Origin: Sphingopyxis sp. HIX
GTDB taxonomy: Bacteria; Pseudomonadota; Alphaproteobacteria; Sphingomonadales; Sphingomonadaceae
Length of the DNA: 64,000 nt
Direction: 5' to 3'
NCBI RefSeq assembly: GCF_001468285.1
Contig: NZ_LNSB01000016.1
Span: 27,660-91,659 of the forward strand
The first letter of the stretch is position 1. Every line of letters begins with the position of its first letter. Positions 1 to 8,264 of this stretch are shown here, piece by piece. Both the position numbers and the translations under genes were made by a program. The notes beneath the pieces were generated by a model, which was not told the origin of the DNA, did not search any database, and was given only the letters and a program-made list of their open reading frames with translations.

Positions 1-1
1 G

Positions 2-2944
2 GGCGCGCTCGGACTGTCGCTACGCTTCGGCCCGCCCAGCGCGCTGCTCGGGCTGGCAGGCGGTCTCGCCGCGCCCGCGCTCGTCGGAGCGATGGAACCC
101 AATGTGCCGCTGCTCGCGGTCTATCTCGGCCTCACCATCGCAGGGCTCGCGGGGGTCGCGCGGATGAAGCGCTGGCCGTGGCTCGCGCTCGCCGCCTTCT
201 TCGGCGGGGTGGGCTGGAGCCTGTGGATGCTGCTCGCGACCACCGCGCTCGACACTTTGGGCTCGCTGTCGATCGGCGGCTATGTGCTGCTCCTCGCGCT
301 GGCGCTGCCGATGATCGCCTTCGACGGCCCGCGCGCCGCGCTGCTCCGCGCCGGATCGGCGATCGTGGGCGCGTTGCAGCTCGCGCTGCTCGTCGGCATC
401 GGCGGCTTCGCGCCGCTCCACTGGGGGCTGTTCATCCTGATCGCCGCGGCGGGCCAGTGGCTCGCCTGGCGCGAAAAGGACTTCGCGATCGTCCCCTCGA
501 TCAGCCTCGCGCTGTCGATCCTGCTGCTCGCCGTCTGGCCCGATCCGGCGGCGGGCTGGTTCGCCACCATCGGCCTCGCGCTCGCCGCGATCCACGCGCT
601 GCCCCTGCTCGCGAAGCTGTGGGGCGAGACGCGGACCTTGCGCCGCACGCTCGAGCTTTGCGCGCTGGCGCTCGCCGCGCCGCCGCTGGTCAAATGGCAT
701 TTCTGGGATATCGCCGACAGCGCCCTGGCGCTCGTCGCACTCGGCGCCGCGCTCGTCGCCGGCACGGGCATCGCGCTCGGCTGGAAGGCCGAGGATCGCA
801 CCGCCGACAGCCGCTTCGCCTGGCTGACCGCGACCGGCGGCATCCTGCTCGCGCTCGCGGGCATCCTCCTGCTGCCGCACTGGATGACGCCCTTCGCGAT
901 CGGCGGCGTGGCGGCCGCGCTGCTCTTCTTCGGCAAGACGGCGGGCGACAAGCGCATCGAGCCGATCGCTGCGGGTTTCGCGGCCACGGCGCTGGTGTCG
1001 CTGGTCGCGACCCCGCTCGCTTTCGCCGAACTGCCGCGCCTCTTCGTCGGCGCCGGTGACGGCTTCGCCACGCAGGCGCTGCTGCGCTGGGCGGGCCTGA
1101 CGGCGCTGCTGGCGCTGTTCGCCGGCAAGGCCGAGGGCCGCGTCCTGCGCGCCGCCGCGCTCGCCATCGCCGGCGGCCTCGCCTATGGCATGCTCGCACA
1201 GGTCGTCCCGGGATGGAGCCTGACGCTCGCGATGGGCGCGGTCACGCTCGGTCTCTTCCTCCTCGCGCGGCGCGGCGCCTCGCTGCCGGTCGAACTCCTC
1301 TCCGCCGCCTTCGGCCTCGCCGCGCTCGCGCTGCTCGCCGCGACGGGCCCCAATCTGCCCGCGCAATGGAGCCGCTTGTTCGGCAGCGACGCCGCGGTCG
1401 CCGCGACCGACGTCATCCGCTGGGCGGGCATGACCGCGCTGTTCGCGCTGTTCGCGGCGAAGGCCGGCCATCGCGCCCTGCGCTTCGCCGCGCTCGCGAC
1501 CGCGGGCGCGCTCGCCTATGGCACGCTCGCGCAGGTCGTTCCCGGCTGGAGCCTGCCGCTCGCGATGGGCGCCGTGGCGATGGCGCTCTTCGCCATCGGC
1601 CGGCGCCGCGCCGCCTATCCGGTCGAATTGCTCTCGCTCGTCTATGCGCAGCTCAGCCTGTTGCTGCTCGCCGGAACGGGCCCGAACCTGCTCGCGCAAT
1701 GGACCCGCCTCTATGGCAGCGACGCCGCGGTCGGGGCGACCGAAGTGCTGCGCTGGGCCGGCCTCGCTTTCGCGGGCCTCGCTTATGCGCTCCGGTCGGA
1801 CACCCCCGTCATCCGGCGCGCCGGCCAGATCGCCGCGGCGCTACTCGCTTATGGCGCCTTCGCGCAGATCGTCCCCGGGGGCTGGCTGATGCTGGTCCCG
1901 GCGATCGGCGGCGCGACCGCCTTGCTCGCGGTGCGGCGCATCGCCTTGCCGCGCATCGACGGCGCGGCCGCCAGCTTTGCCGTGCTCAGCCTCGCCTGGG
2001 CTGCGGTCCCGGTCGCGGCCTGGGCGCTCGAGGCGCTGATGTCGATCGCGGGACAGCCGATGCTGCTCGCCCACCCCGCGCTCGCGGTCGACCAGTTGCT
2101 GCTGCGCCTGCTGATCCCCGCCGCGCTGTTCGCCGCGCCCCTGTGGCTGATCCGCGACCGGCTGCCGCGCTGGCTGCTCCTCGCCGGCTTCGCCATCGCG
2201 GGCATCGTGGGCGGCATCGCGGTCCATTGTCTCTATCGCCTCGGCTTCGCGGCGGTCGCCGGCGACGATTTCGTGACGACCGGCGTCGGCCAGCGCGTAC
2301 TGTGGGAGGCATTGCTGATCGGCGGCGGCTGGCTGGCGATGGCGCGGCAATGGACAGGCCTCGCCCGCGCGCTCGTCTTCGCGGGGACGGCGCATGCGGT
2401 CTGGTACGGGCTGATGCTCCACAATCCCCTGTGGAAGGCGCAGGCGGTCGGCGACTGGCCGGCCCTCAACCTGCTCATCCCCTTCTTCCTGCTGCCCTGG
2501 CTGGGGCTGAAGCTGATCCAGCGGCTTTTCCCGAACGCCCCCGCGCTGCTCGACCGTGTGGTGCAGGTTGCGACGATGCTGCTCGTCGCGGGTTTTGCCT
2601 GGGCGACGCTGCGCCAGCTCTTCCACGGGGGCCTGCTGGTCGAACCGGGGGTCACCGCGACCGAGAATATCCTGCGCTCGATCCTGATCCTCGCGCTCGC
2701 GATCGGCTTCCTGCTCTGGGGTATCCGCCGCAACCGCCACGACTGGCGCATCGCGTCGCTGATCCTGATGCTCGGCGCGGTGGGCAAGGTGTTCCTGTTC
2801 GACGCCTCGGGGCTCGAAGGATTGCTGCGCATCGGGTCGTTCGTGGTGCTGGGGTTCAGCCTGATCGGCATCGGCTGGCTCTACAGCCGCCAGCTCGCGC
2901 GGCCATCGGCACCGGCGCCAGAGGCACCTGAAAAGCTGGAGTGA
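2..2944 (+). CDS. DUF2339 multi-pass membrane protein (5' end outside window)
   Basis: The reading frame is open from base 2, so the N-terminus lies upstream and at least 981 residues are visible. Almost the whole product is hydrophobic helices rich in Ala, Leu and Gly, separated by short charged turns. This is the pattern of the DUF2339 family of large predicted membrane proteins, whose function is unknown. The C-terminal part, with a GKVFLFD motif near residue 915 counted from the ATG at 92, is the usual family end. The middle holds three copies of a 111-residue unit, which is odd (see the repeat entry). The gene ends 12 nt before the tmRNA terminator on the other strand. The family call is from overall character, not a search. 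Confidence 0.75.
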   Translation, partial: GALGLSLRFGPPSALLGLAGGLAAPALVGAMEPNVPLLAVYLGLTIAGLAGVARMKRWPWLALAAFFGGVGWSLWMLLATTALDTLGSLSIGGYVLLLALALPMIAFDGPRAALLRAGSAIVGALQLALLVGIGGFAPLHWGLFILIAAAGQWLAWREKDFAIVPSISLALSILLLAVWPDPAAGWFATIGLALAAIHALPLLAKLWGETRTLRRTLELCALALAAPPLVKWHFWDIADSALALVALGAALVAGTGIALGWKAEDRTADSRFAWLTATGGILLALAGILLLPHWMTPFAIGGVAAALLFFGKTAGDKRIEPIAAGFAATALVSLVATPLAFAELPRLFVGAGDGFATQALLRWAGLTALLALFAGKAEGRVLRAAALAIAGGLAYGMLAQVVPGWSLTLAMGAVTLGLFLLARRGASLPVELLSAAFGLAALALLAATGPNLPAQWSRLFGSDAAVAATDVIRWAGMTALFALFAAKAGHRALRFAALATAGALAYGTLAQVVPGWSLPLAMGAVAMALFAIGRRRAAYPVELLSLVYAQLSLLLLAGTGPNLLAQWTRLYGSDAAVGATEVLRWAGLAFAGLAYALRSDTPVIRRAGQIAAALLAYGAFAQIVPGGWLMLVPAIGGATALLAVRRIALPRIDGAAASFAVLSLAWAAVPVAAWALEALMSIAGQPMLLAHPALAVDQLLLRLLIPAALFAAPLWLIRDRLPRWLLLAGFAIAGIVGGIAVHCLYRLGFAAVAGDDFVTTGVGQRVLWEALLIGGGWLAMARQWTGLARALVFAGTAHAVWYGLMLHNPLWKAQAVGDWPALNLLIPFFLLPWLGLKLIQRLFPNAPALLDRVVQVATMLLVAGFAWATLRQLFHGGLLVEPGVTATENILRSILILALAIGFLLWGIRRNRHDWRIASLILMLGAVGKVFLFDASGLEGLLRIGSFVVLGFSLIGIGWLYSRQLARPSAPAPEAPEKLE
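1082..1930 (+). repeat. 333-nt in-frame tandem repeats within the DUF2339 gene
   Basis: Copy 1 begins at 1082 (LRWAGLTAL), copy 2 at 1415 (IRWAGMTAL) and a partial third at 1748 (LRWAGLAFA). Both offsets are exactly 333 nt, or 111 codons. Copies 1 and 2 share landmarks such as LAQVVPGWSL, LAMGAV, PVELLS and GSDAAV, and are about two thirds identical by eye. Copy 3 keeps AQIVPG and then diverges. Each unit holds several membrane helices, so copy number would change the number of helices. Confidence 0.85.
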
Positions 2945-2948
2945 CGGG

Positions 2949-2983
2949 AAAAGGTGGGACGATTCTGTTGCCCGGCTCGTCCC
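2949..2983 (-). terminator. Probable rho-independent terminator of tmRNA
   Basis: On the minus strand GGGACGA and TCGTCCC arms (2956-2962 and 2977-2983) pair over 7 bp. A short CTTTT run follows toward 2949. It lies at the 3' end of the tmRNA coding piece. The loop contains the second copy of a 16-nt repeat. Confidence 0.55.
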
Positions 2984-3316
2984 CAGCCGCTGGTATCCGA
3001 TTCTGTTGCCCGGTTCGGTCCGAACCGCGTTCTATTTGAATAACCTTAGGCCGTGAGGCTTATCGGTTACGCAGCCAGAGCGAGTGCTTCGTTATCGTTA
3101 GCACTTATTGGTTTTGAGCCTTTAACGGGTTACTCAGCCCGGAAGAAACCACCGTCTTTGAACACACGTCGATCCTGGTTCGGCCCCGTCAGAAACCCGC
3201 GCACCCCTTCTGGAAGGGCGCGGGTTCGTGGTGGAGCCGCCGGGTACTGCCCCCGGGTCCGCTGTGCCTATTCCACGGCAACATTTATCCTCATAGTCGG
3301 CCGAGGCCGACCTTCC
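2956..3316 (-). ncRNA. ssrA: Circularly permuted two-piece tmRNA
   Basis: tmRNA rescues stalled ribosomes and tags nascent proteins for proteolysis. Read on the minus strand, the acceptor piece comes first and ends in ACCA at 3229. A hairpin-forming spacer follows (3228-3188), then the coding piece starts GGGGCCG at 3187. GGGGCCG pairs with CGGCTCC of the acceptor end and gives the G3:U70 wobble that alanyl-tRNA synthetase recognises. The resume codon GCT is at 3102-3100 and the tag ANDNEALALAA ends at TAA 3069-3067. This order is the known alphaproteobacterial permuted form. The outer ends are estimates: the 5' end follows a TATAT box near 3320, and the 3' end is taken at the terminator hairpin. 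Confidence 0.93.
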
Positions 3317-3325
3317 CCATATAGG

Positions 3326-3362
3326 AAGCCCGCCCGCGCTTGGAAAGGGCGCGGACGGGCTT
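3326..3362 (-). terminator. Hairpin downstream of mscL
   Basis: Arms AAGCCCG-CCGCGC and GCGCGG-CGGGCTT pair with one mismatch around a short loop. It lies 23 nt after the mscL stop and before tmRNA. The following T run is weak, so termination is likely but not certain. Confidence 0.5.
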
Positions 3363-3384
3363 GCCGTTGAAAAGCGGTGGAAAA

Positions 3385-3801
3385 TTATTTCTTGCGCAGT
3401 TCGTCGCGGATTTCGGCCAGCAGTTCGACCTCGGTCGGGCCCGCGGGCGCGTCGGGTTCCCTGCGCACGGCCTTGTTCACCGCCTTCACGAGCAGGAAGA
3501 TGATCCACGCCAGGATCAGGAAATTGATCGTCGCGGTGATGAATGCGCCATAGCCGAACATCGCGACCCCGGCTTCCTTGAGCTTGGCATAGTCGGTCGG
3601 CGAGACGCCCGCGGGCACGTCGCCCAGCAGGATGAACATGTTCGAAAAATCGACCCCGCCGAAGATCCAGCCGACGACGGGCATGATCAGATCCTCGGTC
3701 AGCGACTTGGTGATCGTCGCAAAGGCGCCGCCGATGATCACACCGACCGCGAGGTCTATGACATTGCCGCGCGCGATAAATTCCCTGAACTCTGCCAACA
3801 T
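3385..3801 (-). CDS. mscL: Large-conductance mechanosensitive channel MscL
   Basis: MscL is an inner-membrane homopentamer that opens under membrane tension and releases solutes during hypo-osmotic shock. The 138-residue product has the family's usual length. The N-terminus [14 protein letters not shown] precedes the pore helix TM1 with the typical [14 protein letters not shown] pattern. A periplasmic loop and TM2 (around residues 82-105) follow, then a charged C-terminal helix ending ELRKK. It is monocistronic, diverges from the lemA-like gene, and ends just before tmRNA. Identification is secure. Confidence 0.97.
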   Translation of the reverse strand: MLAEFREFIARGNVIDLAVGVIIGGAFATITKSLTEDLIMPVVGWIFGGVDFSNMFILLGDVPAGVSPTDYAKLKEAGVAMFGYGAFITATINFLILAWIIFLLVKAVNKAVRREPDAPAGPTEVELLAEIRDELRKK

Positions 3802-3919
3802 CTTGGCTCTCCCCGGATGGTTGGTCCTGCGTGCCGAAGGTGCCGCGCGGATTGCACAAAGGCAAGCACCATCCTATTATCTGTATTGTTGCGGCAAAAC
3901 GCCGCCGGAGGGAGCCTCG

Positions 3920-4522
3920 ATGACCATGACCATGCGTTCCGCCCGCTGGATGATCCTGCCCGTCGCCGCGCTGAGCCTGTCCGCCTGCGGCATCAACAGC
4001 GTGCCGACCAAGGAAGAGGCGGCGAAGGCGAAATGGGCGAATGTCGAAAATGAATATCAGCGCCGCGTCGACCTCTACCCCAATATCGAAGCGCTGGTGA
4101 AGGGCGCGATGAACCAGGAGAAGTCGGTGTTCGTCGGCGTTGCAGAGGCGCGTTCGAAAGCCTCGTCGATCCAGCTCACCGGCGACGACCTCAAGGACGC
4201 CGCCAAGGTCGAGCAATATCAGCAGGCGCAGGACCAATATGGCAGCGCGCTGAGCCGCCTGCTCGTCACGGTCGAGCAATATCCGAACCTCGTCTCGCCC
4301 AAGAATGTCGAGACCGCGCAGATCCAGATCGAGGGCACCGAGAACCGCGTGTCGCGCGCGCGCGAGGAATATAATGGCGCGGTGCAGGACTATAATACGA
4401 CGATCCGCACCTTCCCCGACATCATCGGCGCGAAGATCGTGCACGGCGCCGAGCCGATGGTGCCGTTCAAGGCGGTCACCAAGGGCGCCGACGAAGCACC
4501 GAAGATGAACCTCGGCCAATAG
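3920..4522 (+). CDS. LemA family lipoprotein
   Basis: LemA-family proteins are small membrane-anchored helical proteins of poorly known function, often encoded with TPM-domain genes. The start at ATG 3920 is chosen because GGAGGG precedes it and a signal peptide follows directly. A lipobox-like LSAC at about residues 17-20 suggests a lipid anchor on Cys20. The rest is a long helical domain with the family pattern YPN, then ENRVSRAREEYN, then FPDIIGA. It begins a tight four-gene run with three TPM-domain genes at 4524-6480, one base before the next GTG start, so translation is probably coupled. Confidence 0.88.
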   Translation: MTMTMRSARWMILPVAALSLSACGINSVPTKEEAAKAKWANVENEYQRRVDLYPNIEALVKGAMNQEKSVFVGVAEARSKASSIQLTGDDLKDAAKVEQYQQAQDQYGSALSRLLVTVEQYPNLVSPKNVETAQIQIEGTENRVSRAREEYNGAVQDYNTTIRTFPDIIGAKIVHGAEPMVPFKAVTKGADEAPKMNLGQ

Positions 4523-4523
4523 G

Positions 4524-5054
4524 GTGCGCGCAGGCGCGGTCCTGACGGCTTTGGCAACGGCCTTGCTGCTCGTAGGCTGCAAGGCTGCCCCCGCCCCGGA
4601 GAAGGCAGCCGCGGCCGAGGACGCCGAATGCGCGCCGGTGCCGAAAGTGGAACTGGCCGGCCGGGTGACCGACGCCGCGGACATTCTCGCCGCGGCCGAT
4701 GAAAGCCGGCTGGAAGCCCGCCTCGCCGCCTATGAGCAGGCGACGCGCCACCAGATGGTCGTCCTGACCGCGGCGAGCCTAGCGGGCCAGCCGATCGACA
4801 CCTTCGCCACCTGCACCGCCAACCGCTGGGGCATCGGGCGCAAGGATGCGGACGACGGCATCCTGGTCCTCGTCGCGCCGGCGGAAAGGCAGGTGCGGAT
4901 CGCAACCGGCCTCGGCATGGAAAAGACATTGACCGACGCGAAGGCGGCAACGGTGATCGACAGGATGACCCCGCATTTCACGGCAGGCGACTATGCCGGA
5001 GGCATCGACACCGCCATCGCCGCGATCGAAGCGGAAACGGGAGGGAGCCAATGA
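4524..5054 (+). CDS. TPM-domain lipoprotein
   Basis: The 176-residue product starts at GTG 4524, one base after the LemA stop. An N-terminal hydrophobic segment ends in a lipobox-like LLVGC at about residue 19, suggesting a lipoprotein. The rest is a TPM domain: the GRVTDAADIL opening, a NRWGIG motif, DDGILVLVAP, and the closing DYAGGIDTAI segment. TPM domains occur in plant TLP18.3 and in bacterial YgcG-type proteins. Phosphatase activity has been reported for the plant protein and is not assured here. It has no C-terminal membrane helix, unlike the next gene, and overlaps it by 4 bp (ATGA). Confidence 0.85.
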   Translation: MRAGAVLTALATALLLVGCKAAPAPEKAAAAEDAECAPVPKVELAGRVTDAADILAAADESRLEARLAAYEQATRHQMVVLTAASLAGQPIDTFATCTANRWGIGRKDADDGILVLVAPAERQVRIATGLGMEKTLTDAKAATVIDRMTPHFTAGDYAGGIDTAIAAIEAETGGSQ

Positions 5055-5782
5055 TCGGGCGCTTGCTCGCGCTGCTCACGATGCTTGCGGCATTGGCGCT
5101 GTCGCCCGCCGCCGCGCAGACGATCCCCAAGCTCACCGGCCCGGTCATGGACCTCGCCGACCAGCTCGACCCCGCGCAGGAGGCGGCGCTCGACGCCAAG
5201 CTTCGCGGTTTCCAGTCGGCGACACAGCAACAGTTCGTCGTCGTCACCCTGCCCGACCTCGAAGGCTATGACATTTCCGACTGGGGCTATCGGATGGGTA
5301 ATGCCTGGAAGCTGGGCGACGCCGAGCGCGACGACGGGCTGATCCTGATCGTCGCGCCCAAGGAGCGGCGCCTGCGGTTCGAGGTCGGCGACGGCATCGA
5401 GGGCGCCTTTCCCGACGCCATGGCGTGGATCATCATCCGCGACGACATCACCCCGCGATTCAAGGCGGGCGATATTCCCGGCGGCATCGACGCCGGGGTC
5501 GACGCCGCGATCAAGCAACTGCAACTGCCCCCCGAGGAGGCCGCCAAGCGTGCCGCCGCCGCCGACAAGGCCGAGCGGGACAGTGCCGACGACGGCGACA
5601 TCGGCGGGCTGATCTTCGTCGCGATCATCATCTTTTTCTTCTTCGTCCTGCCGATCCTCTCGAGCCTCGGGCGCAAGGGGAAGAAGCGGCGCCGCAAGAA
5701 CAGCCCGTGGGGCGCCCCGATCATCATCTGGGGCGACGATGACGACTGGGGCGGCGGCGGCGGATCGTCGGGCGGCTGGTAG
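5051..5782 (+). CDS. TPM-domain membrane protein (YgcG type)
   Basis: The 243-residue product has a signal peptide (residues 1-22), a TPM domain (about 25-165, with DDGLILIVAP and IPGGIDAG), one membrane helix (about 185-205) and a basic then glycine/aspartate/tryptophan-rich tail ending SSGGW. That architecture is the usual YgcG/TPM form, in which the domain sits outside the cytoplasmic membrane. It overlaps the preceding TPM lipoprotein gene by 4 bp. Function is unknown beyond a proposed envelope or protein-repair role inferred from family neighbours. Confidence 0.88.
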   Translation: MIGRLLALLTMLAALALSPAAAQTIPKLTGPVMDLADQLDPAQEAALDAKLRGFQSATQQQFVVVTLPDLEGYDISDWGYRMGNAWKLGDAERDDGLILIVAPKERRLRFEVGDGIEGAFPDAMAWIIIRDDITPRFKAGDIPGGIDAGVDAAIKQLQLPPEEAAKRAAAADKAERDSADDGDIGGLIFVAIIIFFFFVLPILSSLGRKGKKRRRKNSPWGAPIIIWGDDDDWGGGGGSSGGW

Positions 5783-5793
5783 GAGGACGGACG

Positions 5794-6480
5794 ATGCCAC
5801 GCAAAGTGAGCCATGTGAGCAGCGCCGATCACGACCTCGTCACCGCCGCGGTCGCCGCAGCCGAGGCGCGCACGAGCGGCGAGATCGTCACCGTCGTTGC
5901 GGCGCAGTCGAACGATTATGACGATGTCGCGCTCGTCTGGGCGAGCGTCATCGCCTTCATCGCGATGTCGGTGATCGCGCTCTTCCCCGAATTCTACCGC
6001 GGGCTTTACGACCGCATCACCGGCGGCTGGGGGCATGAGCTCACCGCCAATCAATGGCTGGGCACGGTGATCGCGGTCGGCGTCATCAAATGGATCGGCA
6101 TGTGGCTGATCCTGCTGTGGCGCCCGCTGCGGCTGTGGCTGACCCCGCGCGCGATTCTGGCGGGCCGCGTCCGCGCGCGCGCGGTCGACCTGTTCAAGGT
6201 CGGCACCGAGGCCAAGACGCAGGGCCGCACCGGCGTGTTGCTCTACGTCAGCCTCAAGGAGCACCGTGCCGATATCGTCGCCGACCAGGCGATCGCCGCC
6301 AAAGTGTCGCCCGAGGTGTGGGGTGACGCCATGGCGGCGCTGATCGACCATGTCCGCGCGGGCCGCCCCGGCGAAGGCATGGCCGAAGCGGTGCGCCAGA
6401 TGGGCGCCGTGCTCACCGAGCATTTCCCGCGCGGCAGCGAAAATCCGAACGAACTGCCCGACCGGCTGATCGAGCTCTAG
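5794..6480 (+). CDS. TPM-domain integral membrane protein
   Basis: This 228-residue protein opens with a short TPM half-domain (AEARTSGEIVTVVA, about residues 20-40). Two membrane helices (about 47-67 and 88-110) and the remaining domain half follow, with RTGVLLYVSLKEHRADIVAD and GEGMAEAVRQMG. It resembles the proteins often annotated as TPM domain-containing next to LemA and YgcG genes. It starts 11 nt after the previous stop with AGGAGGA-like bases just upstream. Three consecutive TPM genes after one lemA suggest a hetero-oligomeric envelope complex, which is inference. Confidence 0.82.
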   Translation: MPRKVSHVSSADHDLVTAAVAAAEARTSGEIVTVVAAQSNDYDDVALVWASVIAFIAMSVIALFPEFYRGLYDRITGGWGHELTANQWLGTVIAVGVIKWIGMWLILLWRPLRLWLTPRAILAGRVRARAVDLFKVGTEAKTQGRTGVLLYVSLKEHRADIVADQAIAAKVSPEVWGDAMAALIDHVRAGRPGEGMAEAVRQMGAVLTEHFPRGSENPNELPDRLIEL

Positions 6481-6494
6481 AAAGAGAATAGCCC

Positions 6495-7043
6495 ATGTCC
6501 CGCCCCGCCCCCGGCACCCCCATCGAAACGCGCTGGGAGGGCCGCTTCGTCACGGTGAAGCAGCAGGGCACGTGGGAATATGTGTCGCGCGCGCGCGGCA
6601 TCCATGCCGCGGTGATCCTGGCGATCGACGATGCCCCCGACGGGCGCCATGTCATCCTGGTCGAGCAATATCGCGTGCCGATGGGGATGAACTGCCTCGA
6701 GATGCCCGCGGGGCTGGTCGGCGACGACACCGCGGGCGAGGCGGCCGAGCTCGCCGCGGCGCGCGAACTCGACGAAGAGACGGGTTATGCCGCCGCCCAC
6801 TGGCGCAATGTCGGCGAATTCTACTCCTCGCCCGGCATGGTCAGCGAAAGCTTCACCCTGCTGGTGGCGACCGGCCTCACCAAGGTCGGCGAAGGCGGCG
6901 GGGTCGATAGCGAGGATATCATCGTCCACCGCGTGCCGCTCGCCGGGATCGAGGATTTCGTCGCGGCGAAACGCGCCGAGGGCTGCGGCATCGACGTGCG
7001 CGTCGCGATGCTGCTGGTGGGCGGGCTGCTCGCGGGGGTCTAG
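6495..7043 (+). CDS. Nudix hydrolase, ADP-ribose pyrophosphatase-like
   Basis: The 182-residue product carries a full Nudix box from about residue 74: a Gly, then E five residues on, ending REL-x-EE-x-GY. That is the Mg-binding catalytic helix that cleaves nucleoside diphosphate derivatives. The length, the ILVEQYRVP strand before the box and SPGMVSESF after it favour an ADP-sugar or ADP-ribose pyrophosphatase. It follows the TPM group by 14 nt with an AAAGAGAA purine stretch. Its stop overlaps the rhomboid gene stop on the other strand at CTAG 7040-7043. Substrate is inferred only. Confidence 0.88.
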   Translation: MSRPAPGTPIETRWEGRFVTVKQQGTWEYVSRARGIHAAVILAIDDAPDGRHVILVEQYRVPMGMNCLEMPAGLVGDDTAGEAAELAAARELDEETGYAAAHWRNVGEFYSSPGMVSESFTLLVATGLTKVGEGGGVDSEDIIVHRVPLAGIEDFVAAKRAEGCGIDVRVAMLLVGGLLAGV

Positions 7044-7687
7044 CGCCCCTTGAAGCGCCAGCGCAGCAGCGGGCGCGCCAGCAGCAGTCCGGCGAGGAAG
7101 CCGCCGACATGCGCCCAGATCGCGATATTGGCGAAGTCGCCGCCGCCCGCGATGCCGATGAGCAGTTGCAGCCCGATCCACGCCGCGGCGAGCCACAAGG
7201 CGCGCACCCAGGGACCGGGGATCGGCCCGATCGCCGAAGTCCGCGTGCGGCTGAAGATCAGCGCATAGACCGCGAGCAGCGCCGAAATCGCCCCGCTCGC
7301 GCCGATCACCACGACGAGCGATGCGGGATTCGCGATCCATTGCGCGAGCGCGCCGGCATAGGCCCCGGCGACGAGCAGGAAGGCCGTCGCCGAGGAACCG
7401 AGCGGCGTTTCGAGCTGGCGTCCGATGAACAGCAGCATCACCATGTTGAAGACGAGATGCAGCACCCCGGCGTGCAGGAAGGCCGAGGACAATGGCGTCA
7501 GGGCGAAGGGCAGCAGCGTCCCGGGCGGCGCGATCAGCTCGCTGCCGAAACGCCCCGGGATGAACCCGGCGCCGACGAAGGCCTGCTGCTCATAACCCGT
7601 GATCGCCAGCAGCACGAAGATGACGACGCACGCCACCGCATAGCCGGTGATCACGGGGGTCCGGGCGGCGTTCATCGACGCGGGCAC
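7040..7687 (-). CDS. Rhomboid-family intramembrane serine protease
   Basis: Rhomboids cleave transmembrane helices inside the lipid bilayer. The 215-residue product has six predicted helices. The catalytic serine motif GASG lies at about residues 123-126, and the catalytic His in AHVGG is near residue 194. The HLVFNMVMLLFIG segment matches the L2/TM2 region of the family. The start is taken at 7687, 4 nt after the greA stop; Met5 at 7675 is possible. It is the last gene of the minus-strand carA-to-rhomboid run and converges on the Nudix gene with overlapping stops. Confidence 0.92.
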   Translation of the reverse strand: MPASMNAARTPVITGYAVACVVIFVLLAITGYEQQAFVGAGFIPGRFGSELIAPPGTLLPFALTPLSSAFLHAGVLHLVFNMVMLLFIGRQLETPLGSSATAFLLVAGAYAGALAQWIANPASLVVVIGASGAISALLAVYALIFSRTRTSAIGPIPGPWVRALWLAAAWIGLQLLIGIAGGGDFANIAIWAHVGGFLAGLLLARPLLRWRFKGR

Positions 7688-7691
7688 CCGG

Positions 7692-8168
7692 TCAGACGAA
7701 TTCGATCTTGGTCACCAGATAATATTTGTCGCCCGCGGGCACGGTCACCTCGATCTCGTCGTCGACGCGGCGCCCGATCAGCGCGCGGCCCAGCGGCGAG
7801 TTGTAGCTGATCTTGCCGTCCTTGGCATCGGCTTCAGCCTGCCCGACGATCTGGTAGCGGATCGGCTTGTCGTCCTCGTCGGCGAGGGTAACGGTCGCGC
7901 CGAACACGATGCGGTCGCCCGACAGCGTCGTCGGGTCGATCACCTGCGCGCGCGACAGCCGGTCCTCAAGGTCGCCGATCGTCGCTTCGACCTGGCCCTG
8001 ACGCTCTTTCGCGGCGTGATATTCGGCATTTTCCGAAAGGTCGCCATGCGCGCGCGCTTCCTCGATCGCATCGACGATCAACGGTCGCTCGGCCTTGAGA
8101 GCGCTGAGCTGTGCGCTCAGCTTCTCATAGCCTTCTGCCAGCATCGGCACCTTTTCAACGCTTGCCAT
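7692..8168 (-). CDS. greA: Transcription elongation factor GreA
   Basis: GreA binds the RNA polymerase secondary channel and stimulates cleavage of backtracked transcripts. The ATG at 8168 gives [10 protein letters not shown] and a 158-residue protein of normal length. An upstream ATG at 8189 would add seven residues not expected in the family. The N-terminal coiled coil (residues about 10-75) carries [13 protein letters not shown], with the tip acidic residues, and the C-terminal FKBP-like domain has the [10 protein letters not shown] motif. It lies 97 nt after carB and 4 nt before the rhomboid gene on the same strand. Confidence 0.96.
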   Translation of the reverse strand: MASVEKVPMLAEGYEKLSAQLSALKAERPLIVDAIEEARAHGDLSENAEYHAAKERQGQVEATIGDLEDRLSRAQVIDPTTLSGDRIVFGATVTLADEDDKPIRYQIVGQAEADAKDGKISYNSPLGRALIGRRVDDEIEVTVPAGDKYYLVTKIEFV

Positions 8169-8264
8169 TATCCTGTTGTCCTTCGTCAATAATCCTGCCC
8201 CGGCGGGAGAGCGCCGGGCGGCAGAGCCGCTGGTTCCGTCGATGTCGGGGGGTGGAGCGGTCCC

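Noticed and set aside
1082..1930. Possible assembly artefact for the 333-nt repeats
   Set aside because: The copies differ at many bases, so they are real diverged duplicates rather than a repeated read.
3053..3370. Small open frame over the tmRNA locus
   Set aside because: The region is fully explained by the permuted tmRNA on the other strand.
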